This document shows, piece after piece, positions 58,398 to 64,000 of a stretch of 64,000 nt of DNA. Position 1 is the stretch's first letter; every line of letters starts with the position of its first letter. The position numbers and the translations under genes were made by a program. This DNA is from Streptomyces sp. NBC_01198 (GTDB taxonomy: Bacteria > Actinomycetota > Actinomycetes > Streptomycetales > Streptomycetaceae). The notes beneath the pieces are model-generated. The model had not been told where the DNA came from, searched no databases, and saw only the letters and a list, made by a program, of their open reading frames with translations. The stretch is taken from the NCBI RefSeq assembly GCF_036010485.1, contig NZ_CP108568.1:4161001-4225000 (forward strand), written 5' to 3'.

Positions 58398-60200
58398 TCA
58401 GCTCCCGCCGCAGCGGAACAGCGTGGCGGCGGTCCGCAGCAGGATCGACACGTCCTGCCACAGCGTCCAGCTGTCGATGTAGTGGTTGTCGAAGCGCGCC
58501 CGGTCGGCGATCGAGGTGTCGCCGCGCAGACCGTGCACCTGGGCGAGTCCGGTGATGCCGGCGGGCATCCGGTGCCGGTCGGCGTAGCCGGGCAGGGTCT
58601 GGCTGAACTGCGAGACGAAATACGGGCGTTCCGGCCGGGGCCCGACCAGGCTCATGTCGCCCCGCAGCACGTTCCACAGCTGCGGCAGCTCGTCCAGCGA
58701 GCTGCGCCGCATCAGGTGGCCCGCGCGGCTCATCCGGTCGTCGTGGGCGACGCTCCACAGCGTCGCCGACTCGTGCTCGTCGGCGGGCCGCAGCGTGCGG
58801 AACTTCAGCAGCGTGAACGGCCGCCCGTGCAGCCCGATCCGCTCCTGCCGGAAGATCACGCCGGGCCCGTCAGCCAGCCGCATGGCCAGCGCGCACGCGG
58901 CGAGCACCGGTGCCAGGCAGAGCAGCGCGGCGGCGGCCACGGCCGCGTCCAGCAGGCGCTTGCCGGCGCGGGCGATCCGGCCCGCGGTCGGCGGGTACGG
59001 GTCGAGCCTGCGGCACGCGTGGCCCCACAGGTGGCCGGCCCCGCCGTCCTTGCCGCGCCTGTCGCCGTCGACCTGCCACAGCCGGCAGCCCTGTGCGGCC
59101 AGCAGCCGTACGGTCGCGGTCGTCCTGGCGTCCATGGTCGTGGGGCCGGCGACGACGGCGTCCCGCACCGCGTTCTGGATCACCGCACGGGAGACGTCGC
59201 CGGGCGACGGCAGCACGGGCAGCACCGGCGGCGGTACGTGCGACGCCGGTACGTGCGCCTGCGGGTCGCGGCGGGCGGGCGGCTCCGGCGGCGCGGGGCG
59301 TACGGGGACCGGCGCCGCCAGGCCCACCGGGCGCATCCCGTACTCGGGACGGGCGTGCAGGACCGCGGCGATCCGGGTCGCGGAGGCCGCGTCGGTGCCG
59401 ACGACCAGCGTCGAGGACGGGCGCCTGCGGGCCAGCCGGCGGCGCGTGCCGTAGACGGCGGCCCGCAGGCCGCCCGCGACGGCCACGGTCACCGCGACGG
59501 CCGCCGGCAGCGCCGTCCAGCCGGGCGCGCCGGCTCCCGCCACGACCGCGAGCATGCCCCAGGCAAGGACCGTGCGCCAGGCGAGGCCCGGCAGTTCGGC
59601 AAAGGCCCCGGGCGCGAAGCCGGGCCGGTAGAGCCCGGCCCGGTGCTGCGTGAACAGCAGGCAACCGGCGACGACGCATCCGGCCGGCAGGCCGTGCGGA
59701 ACGACGGCGGCGACGCCCGCGACCGCCCCCGCGCAGTCCGCGGCGGCCAGCACTCCCCCGACCCGCTCCCGCACCGCCCGATGCCGCGGCTGCCCGGCGC
59801 GGGGGGTCCTGGCGGCTTCGGACCGCCCGGAGCCACGGGCGGGCGCCGGCCGGCCGGCGGTGCGGGTCGCGGCGGGCTGCCGGTCGGCCGTGCGGGTGCC
59901 GTGGCCGTCGGTGCCCGGGCGGGCGGGGCCGCCGCCGGGCTCGTACGTCCGCGGGCTGCGGCCGGGCTCGTACGCGCGCCGGCCGCCGTCGGGTGCGACG
60001 TCCGCCTCGACCGTGGTCGTACCGCCGCCGTGTGCGGGCTCGTACATCCGCGGGCCGCCGGGCCGTTCGGGGTCGGGGCGCGGCTGGTCGCAGGTCCGGT
60101 GGCCGTCCGGGCGGCCGGGCTCGTACGCCCGCGGCGGCATCACCCGTTCGGGGTCGGGGCGTGCCTGGTCGCAGGTCCGGGGGGCGGGCTCGGGGGTCAT
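58398..60200 (-). CDS. Polyprenyl-phosphate sugar-1-phosphate transferase (initiating, WbaP/CpsE type) with repeated N-terminus
   Basis: The protein has 600 residues. The N-terminal 120 residues are hydrophilic with a 27-residue duplication (RTCDQ..RPDPER..P-YEP at about 8 and 35). Four membrane helices and a Rossmann-like domain follow (TLVVGTDAASATRIAAVL). The catalytic C-terminus is at about 410-600: KRLLDAAVAAAALLCLAPVLAACALAMRL, then GVIFRQERIGLHGRPF, LLKFRTLRP, RRSSLDELPQLWNVLRGDMSLVGPRPERP and AGITGLAQVHGLRG. It starts repeat-unit assembly on undecaprenyl phosphate. It is coupled to the upstream GT4 by ATGA. Confidence 0.92.
   Translation of the reverse strand: MTPEPAPRTCDQARPDPERVMPPRAYEPGRPDGHRTCDQPRPDPERPGGPRMYEPAHGGGTTTVEADVAPDGGRRAYEPGRSPRTYEPGGGPARPGTDGHGTRTADRQPAATRTAGRPAPARGSGRSEAARTPRAGQPRHRAVRERVGGVLAAADCAGAVAGVAAVVPHGLPAGCVVAGCLLFTQHRAGLYRPGFAPGAFAELPGLAWRTVLAWGMLAVVAGAGAPGWTALPAAVAVTVAVAGGLRAAVYGTRRRLARRRPSSTLVVGTDAASATRIAAVLHARPEYGMRPVGLAAPVPVRPAPPEPPARRDPQAHVPASHVPPPVLPVLPSPGDVSRAVIQNAVRDAVVAGPTTMDARTTATVRLLAAQGCRLWQVDGDRRGKDGGAGHLWGHACRRLDPYPPTAGRIARAGKRLLDAAVAAAALLCLAPVLAACALAMRLADGPGVIFRQERIGLHGRPFTLLKFRTLRPADEHESATLWSVAHDDRMSRAGHLMRRSSLDELPQLWNVLRGDMSLVGPRPERPYFVSQFSQTLPGYADRHRMPAGITGLAQVHGLRGDTSIADRARFDNHYIDSWTLWQDVSILLRTAATLFRCGGS
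59990..60182. repeat. 81-bp duplicated unit coding for the CDQ/YEP repeats
   Basis: On the coding strand, segments for RTCDQxRPDPER and RxYEPG recur with an 81-nt period (27 residues). Further YEPG motifs lie downstream. The repeat probably arose by duplication and may vary in number. Confidence 0.6.
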
Positions 60201-61417
60201 CGGGGGAGCCGCCGGGCGCGGGCGGGGTGGGGGAGTGCCAGCACGTCGCAGTACACCGCGGCGACGTCCGCCGCGGCTCTCGCCACGTCATGCCGCTCGC
60301 GGGCCCTGGTGAGGGCGCGCAAGGACGCGGCCGTACGCAGCGGCCGGTCGCTGAGCAGCGCCAGCAGGGCCGCGGCCAGGGCGGTGGTGTCCCCGACCGG
60401 GACCACGCACCCCGGGGCGTCCTCTTCGGGCAGGCCCTCTCGCGAGCCGCTGACGTCGGTGGTCACCACCGGGCGCCCGCAGGCCATGGCCTCCAGCGGC
60501 GCCAGCGCCATGCCCTCCCACCGGGAGGGCAGCACGACGACGTCGGCGGCCTGATACCACGGCACGGTGTCACGGGCGGCGCCCGCGAGCAGGACGCCGG
60601 GCGGCGCGGCGAGCAGCAGCCGCCGGTGGTCGGGCCCGTCGCCGACCAGCACCAGGCGGGCGGCGGGGAGTGCCGCGGCGACCGCGGGCCAGGCCCGCAG
60701 CAGCACGTCCTGGCCCTTCTGCGGGCACAGCCGCCCGACGCACACCACCAGCGGCGTGCGCGGCCCGACGTCGGACAGCGCGGGCAGTGCGGCCCTGACG
60801 GCGTCGCGGTCTGGGGTGGGGGTGAAGCGGGCGAGGTCGACGCCGTTGCGCACGACCGCCCAGCGGGCGCGTACTCCTGCCTGCCGCCCGGCCCGCCACT
60901 CGGCGTCGCTGACGCACAGCACCCGGTCCGCCCAGCGCGCCGCGTGCCGCTCCCAGGCGCGTGCGGCGGTCGCGGTGGCGCCGCCGACCGCGTCGAAGGA
61001 CCAGGCGTGCGGCTGGAAGACGGTCGGCACGCGGCCGCGCACGGCCAGCCGCCCCGCCAGGCCCGCCTTGGCGCTGTGCAGGTGCAGCAGGTCGGGGCGC
61101 ACCTCGCGGACCAGCCGGGCGGCCGCCGCGGTCTCGGCGGGGAGCGCGGGGCCCGGCGAGCGGCGGGCCGGCCAGTGCACGATCCGGGCGCCGGCGCGCG
61201 CCGCGGCCTGCGGCAGCGTGTCGGGCCCGGGCACCACCGGTTCCGGCGCGCCGGCGCGGTCCACGGCGCCCGGGGTCGGGCAGCCGACGACCACCCGCGC
61301 GCCCGCCCGTACCTGCGCGCGGACCAGGTCGGCCACGACGCGGGCCACTCCGCCCTCGACGGGCTGAGCCAAGTGCAGCACCGTCAGTCCGGCGATTCCG
61401 TCCTGCTGTTGCGGCAT
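60197..61417 (-). CDS. GT4-family glycosyltransferase (first gene of the polysaccharide operon)
   Basis: The protein has 406 residues from the ATG at 61417. GT-B features: LTVLHLAQPVEGGVARVVADLVRAQ, DLLHLHSAKAGLAGRLAVRGRVP, VFQPHAWSFDAVGG, VRNGVDLARFTP, LVVCVGRLCPQKGQDVLLRAWP and PSRWEGMALAPLEAMACGRPVV (Ex7E). It leads five genes joined by 4- to 11-nt overlaps or short gaps, down to the deacetylase. A promoter-like element lies about 70-95 nt upstream. Confidence 0.9.
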   Translation of the reverse strand: MPQQQDGIAGLTVLHLAQPVEGGVARVVADLVRAQVRAGARVVVGCPTPGAVDRAGAPEPVVPGPDTLPQAAARAGARIVHWPARRSPGPALPAETAAAARLVREVRPDLLHLHSAKAGLAGRLAVRGRVPTVFQPHAWSFDAVGGATATAARAWERHAARWADRVLCVSDAEWRAGRQAGVRARWAVVRNGVDLARFTPTPDRDAVRAALPALSDVGPRTPLVVCVGRLCPQKGQDVLLRAWPAVAAALPAARLVLVGDGPDHRRLLLAAPPGVLLAGAARDTVPWYQAADVVVLPSRWEGMALAPLEAMACGRPVVTTDVSGSREGLPEEDAPGCVVPVGDTTALAAALLALLSDRPLRTAASLRALTRARERHDVARAAADVAAVYCDVLALPHPARARRLPR

Positions 61418-61485
61418 CGCGCGCCGTTCTCCCTCTACGAGCCCGTCAAACCCCGCCACTCGGTCCCGTGGGCGGCTGCCCGGTC

Positions 61486-61513
61486 TCAACGAGTACCGAA
61501 CCGGTCGGGTAAT
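61486..61513 (-). promoter_or_regulatory. Candidate BldN-type promoter of the polysaccharide operon
   Basis: On the minus strand, ATTAC (61513-61509), 17 nt, then CGTTGA (61491-61486), 69 nt before the ATG at 61417. The geometry equals that before two chaplin genes (47012 and 62352). It is about the remembered BldN consensus (GTAAC, 16-17 nt, CGTTG). Confidence 0.4.
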
Positions 61514-61794
61514 CCCCGGGAAACAGGAATGCACCGTCGCAGACGGCGCGTCGAAAATCACGTAAGCCGCGCGAACAGGGGCGCCGTTGCGACCTCTTAC
61601 GACAATCCCACCGCAGCAGGTTGACGTCGCGTCAATCCCCTGCTGCGCGCTCACCCCTCCGCCTGGTGCAGGCGAACGGCTCGGCCACCGCTATCCATTC
61701 GGGTGAAACGTCATTACTAAACGCCCGCCCGGATGTTGGACAGCGCGACCCGTCTTCCGGGGGCACACTCACTCCAGTTCACAAAGGACCCACC

Positions 61795-62205
61795 GTGATC
61801 AAGAAGTTCCTCGCCACGGCTGCCGTGGCCGTCTCCGTCGCGGGCGTCTCGGCGTCTGTCGCCCCGCAGGCCATGGCCATCGGCAACGACACCGGGACCA
61901 CGACCGCCAACGGCAACGGTTCCGAGCAGAACTACGGCAACACCTACACCAGCGGCTACATGAGCCCGTCGTTCGCGCTGATCCAGGGCTCGCTCAACAA
62001 GCCCTGCATCGCGCTGCCCGCGAAGGCCAACCTGGGCTCGCTCGTCGGCCTGGTCCCGATCGCCGTCCAGGACGTCAACGTCCTGTCGTCGCCGCAGAAC
62101 CAGCAGTGCACCGAGAACTCGACCCAGGCCAAGGGCGACGAGCCGCTGTCGCACATCCTGGACAACATCCCGGTGCTGTCGGGCAACGGCGCGGCCAACA
62201 ACTGA
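61795..62205 (+). CDS. rdlA: Rodlin (RdlA/RdlB family) surface protein
   Basis: The protein has 136 residues from a GTG at 61795 (AAAGGA upstream). Signal peptide: IKKFLATAAVAVSVAGVSAS, ending PQAMA. The mature part contains MSPSFALIQGSLNKPCIALP, LVGLVPIAVQDVNVLSSPQNQQC and GDEPLSHILDNIPVLSGNGA, near identical to S. coelicolor RdlA/RdlB. Rodlins align chaplin fibrils into rodlets on aerial hyphae and spores. Only one copy is seen in this window; the paralogue may lie outside. A weak promoter-like ATTAC, 16 nt, TGTTGG lies upstream (61713-61739). Confidence 0.95.
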   Translation: MIKKFLATAAVAVSVAGVSASVAPQAMAIGNDTGTTTANGNGSEQNYGNTYTSGYMSPSFALIQGSLNKPCIALPAKANLGSLVGLVPIAVQDVNVLSSPQNQQCTENSTQAKGDEPLSHILDNIPVLSGNGAANN

Positions 62206-62243
62206 GCACGCGGACCCGCAGGTCTGCCAGGCCCCCTTTTCGC

Positions 62244-62280
62244 GGCTCCGGCCGCCGGTGGAAAGCCGGCGGCCGGAGCC
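62244..62280 (+). terminator. Terminator of the rodlin gene
   Basis: A perfect 15-bp stem GGCTCCGGCCGCCGG (62244-62258) with 62266-62280 and loop TGGAAAG, starting 38 nt past the stop. Confidence 0.85.
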
Positions 62281-62351
62281 GTTCCCCGTGCAGGAAGGCA
62301 GAATTCCCGCCCTCCATTCGAGTGGATGATGCCACCGAAGAAGTGCGGGGA

Positions 62352-62379
62352 GTCACCTACCGGCATCAATCGTCGTTGA
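62352..62379 (+). promoter_or_regulatory. Candidate BldN-type promoter of the chaplin at 62478
   Basis: GTCAC (62352-62356), 17 nt, then CGTTGA (62374-62379), about 100 nt before the GTG. Same geometry as the elements at 47012 and 61513. Confidence 0.45.
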
Positions 62380-62477
62380 CCTGTCGGCGCGGTGTGCAGG
62401 AGTCCGTGAAAAGCGGGTTCCGCCGACACGAAATCCGTGTCGGTGCAAGCCGCCGCCGCCGGAAAAGGAGTAGAACC

Positions 62478-62717
62478 GTGAAGAAGCTCACCAAGGCAGC
62501 GGCATTCGCCGCAGGAACCGTCCTCGCGATGGGCGTCGCCAGCCCGGCGTTCGCCAGCTCTGACGCGACCGGCATCGCCGCGCACTCCCCGGGCGTGCTG
62601 TCCGGCAACCTCATCCAGGTGCCGGTCCACGTCCCGGTCAACCTGTGCGGCAACACCGTCGACATCATCGCGCTGCTCAACCCGGCGTTCGGCAACGCCT
62701 GCGTCAACGCCGACTGA
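62478..62717 (+). CDS. Short chaplin
   Basis: The protein has 79 residues from a GTG at 62478 (AAAGGAG 7 nt upstream). The signal peptide (KKLTKAAAFAAGTVLAMGVA, cut near AFA/SSD) leads to one chaplin domain: HSPGVLSGNLIQVPVHVPVNLCGN and TVDIIALLNPAFGNACVNAD, with both cysteines. It is secreted, forms amyloid at the air-water interface, and belongs with ChpE-H. Between a rodlin and a long-type chaplin, in the order seen near rdlA/B in S. coelicolor. Confidence 0.93.
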   Translation: MKKLTKAAAFAAGTVLAMGVASPAFASSDATGIAAHSPGVLSGNLIQVPVHVPVNLCGNTVDIIALLNPAFGNACVNAD

Positions 62718-62761
62718 CGACGACCGACGCGAACCGGTCGGGCACGACGTTCTGATCAGGT

Positions 62762-62799
62762 ACCGCCCCGGACCGGGTGCGCTCGCACTCCGGGGCGGT
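62762..62799 (+). terminator. Terminator of the short chaplin gene
   Basis: ACCGCCCCGGA (62762-62772) and TCCGGGGCGGT (62789-62799) form a perfect 11-bp stem, 45 nt after the stop. Confidence 0.75.
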
Positions 62800-62852
62800 C
62801 CGTCATCTGCACCACCCCTGGCACGACCTTGCACGAGCGGAGAAACAAGTCG

Positions 62853-63422
62853 ATGCGACGACAGATTCTGAGCCGGAGTCTGCTCACCGTTGCTGCCGCG
62901 AGCAGCATCCTCGCCGTGACGGGCGGCTACGCAAGCGCGGACTCCGACGCCCAGGGCGGCTCGAATGAATCGCGCCATTCGGCCGACGACCATTCGCAGC
63001 AGGCCGACGCGGCGAGCGAAGGACAGGCACACGGAGCCACCGCGGAGAGCAGCGCGCAGGGCTCCCCCGGTGTGCTGTCGGGAAACACGGTGAATATCCC
63101 CATCCAGGCGCCGGTGAACGTGTGCGGGAACTCCGTCGACGTGGGCGCGCTGCTCAATGCGGTGAGCGGTAATTCCTGTGCGAACGGCGAGGCGCCGGCC
63201 ACCCCCGTCGTACCGGGGCCGCGGCACGCCAAGCCGCCCGCGCCCCAGGTCCGTACGCCCGCACCCCCGGTCAACACCCCCGAGGTGCACCTGGCGGAGA
63301 GCGGCGCGTCGCGCGCGGCGGTGGGCACGGCGACCGGCGCGGGGGCCGCGCTGCTGCTGAGCGGCGCGATGCTCTACCGGCGCTCCACCAGGACCGCGCG
63401 TATTCGGCGCACGTATTCCTGA
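62853..63422 (+). CDS. Long-type chaplin with one chaplin domain and sortase-like anchor (LAESG)
   Basis: The protein has 189 residues from the ATG at 62853. The signal peptide is about 1-30. A Ser/His/Asp/Gln-rich spacer (about 35-70) is followed by a chaplin domain (about 74-115: GSPGVLSGNTVNIPIQAPVNVCGN, SVDVGALLNAVSGNSC). A Pro-rich stretch leads to LAESG (about 148-152), a hydrophobic helix and a basic tail (RRSTRTARIRR). Long chaplins of S. coelicolor usually have two chaplin domains and LAxTG for sortase E; here there is one domain, and Thr is Ser in the motif. It is probably still wall-anchored. Confidence 0.88.
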   Translation: MRRQILSRSLLTVAAASSILAVTGGYASADSDAQGGSNESRHSADDHSQQADAASEGQAHGATAESSAQGSPGVLSGNTVNIPIQAPVNVCGNSVDVGALLNAVSGNSCANGEAPATPVVPGPRHAKPPAPQVRTPAPPVNTPEVHLAESGASRAAVGTATGAGAALLLSGAMLYRRSTRTARIRRTYS

Positions 63423-63608
63423 GCGATTTCCCAAGTTTTCACAGGGGGGTATCCCGTGCGTATCCAGGTGGCCTCCCCGCAGGAGTGGAAAGTCAAGTTC
63501 CCGCTCTATCGGGTGATTGTCAGGCGCCGGGTCCGCACACAGTTTCCGTTGCACTCCGTAGTCGTTGTCCATGCCGACAGACATCCGGCGCTACCGAAAG
63601 GGTGGCAA

Positions 63609-64000
63609 GTGAAGTACTCGAAGGTTGCAGCGGTCGTGGCCGGTTCCATGATGGCGGTCGGCGTGGCGGCGCCCGCGTTCGCCGACACCGTGAGCTCCGA
63701 CAACATGAGCACGATGCCCACCAGCATCAACGGTGGCGTCGAGCAGGCGCTCAACGAGCAGCCGCTGCAGAAGGCCGCCGACAGCGCGCAGGTCGACTCC
63801 ACGCTGAACACCCTCTCCAAGGCGACCGAACACCTCCGGGGCGACACCTCGGCCGACGCCCTCGCGGGTCAGGCGAGCACGGCCACCCAGGGTGTCGCCC
63901 AGTCCGGTCTTGCCGGCGCCGTGCCGGGCGCCTCGCTGCTCGGCGGGCTCCCGCTGGGCAGCCTGCCGCTGGCGGGCGTGCTCGGCGGTCTCGGCGGCTG
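63609..64000 (+). CDS. Small secreted protein next to chaplins (partial, runs off the window)
   Basis: The start is a GTG at 63609 with AAAGGG upstream. The signal peptide (KYSKVAAVVAGSMMAVGVA, cut near AFA/DTV) precedes an Asn/Ser/Gln-rich part, then ADALAGQASTATQGVAQSGLAGAVPG and a Gly/Leu-rich end still open at 64000. The TATQGV segment is shared with the protein at 46081. An in-frame GTG at 63456 would add 51 residues, but they do not look like a signal peptide. The context suggests a surface or spore-coat role. Confidence 0.82.
   Translation, partial: MKYSKVAAVVAGSMMAVGVAAPAFADTVSSDNMSTMPTSINGGVEQALNEQPLQKAADSAQVDSTLNTLSKATEHLRGDTSADALAGQASTATQGVAQSGLAGAVPGASLLGGLPLGSLPLAGVLGGLGG

Noticed and set aside
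63456..63608. An upstream in-frame GTG extending the last gene by 51 residues
   Set aside because: The added residues are basic and do not resemble a signal peptide, while the GTG at 63609 starts a good one with AAAGGG upstream.

Overview
The window is very GC-rich DNA from a streptomycete (genus Streptomyces or a close relative in Streptomycetaceae). The evidence is chaplin and rodlin genes of the aerial-hyphal surface, a melC1-melC2 tyrosinase operon, a Streptomyces subtilisin-inhibitor (SSI) gene, tandem SigB/SigF-type sigma factors, and several genes that look leaderless. No plasmid, phage, integrase, transposase or CRISPR array was seen.

Layout. 1-5.3 kb: start of an Rrf2-type regulator divergent from an NAD(P)-binding protein, a small secreted protein, a DUF1906 secreted protein, a SigE-family sigma factor and an acyl-CoA ligase. 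5.4-9.4 kb: two overlapping dynamin-like GTPases. 9.5-16 kb: MocR regulator divergent from an AhpD-like protein, a very long PAS/pseudokinase/receiver protein, and an SSI inhibitor. 16.1-18.2 kb: tRNA-Ser(GCT), a secreted peptide, tRNA-Arg(ACG), a GNAT enzyme and an aberrant tRNA with a Trp (CCA) anticodon. 18.2-24.7 kb: a solitary hemC-like gene and a set of small metabolic or resistance-like genes. 24.9-30.7 kb: a four-gene operon coupling a two-component system to a GtrB/GtrA-like glycosyltransferase and a GT39 membrane glycosyltransferase. 30.8-37.7 kb: a conserved housekeeping block with two SigF-type sigma factors, tRNA-Ser(CGA), tadA, upp and a LytR_C protein. From memory it matches the S. 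coelicolor SCO4034-SCO4043 region. 38-46 kb: LysR/MFS pair, proline iminopeptidase, PAS-GAF-PP2C phosphatase, DUF1992 protein, an unknown Cys-rich protein and a lipoprotein.

46-64 kb is a developmental and envelope island: a small secreted protein, a chaplin, melC2-melC1, a GH26-like enzyme, a roughly 10.5-kb exopolysaccharide locus on the minus strand, then a rodlin, two chaplins and another small secreted protein. The polysaccharide locus encodes initiating glycosyltransferase, two GT4 enzymes, O-antigen-ligase-like polymerase, MurJ-like flippase, deacetylase, Wzz-like protein and CelD-like acyltransferase. From memory the island resembles SCO2699-SCO2719, which in S. coelicolor lies far from SCO4034.

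The most interesting reading is that the polysaccharide operon has a promoter-like sequence with the same geometry (xTxAC, 17 nt, CGTTGx) as two chaplin genes. This suggests one developmental (BldN-like) programme for the surface proteins and the polysaccharide. Other unusual items are two in-phase tandem arrays (90 bp at the 3' end of melC2; 111 bp x5 inside the polysaccharide locus), the odd tRNA-Trp, the solitary hemC, a dynamin-like partner with a degenerate G3 motif, and a single-domain long chaplin with an LAESG anchor.
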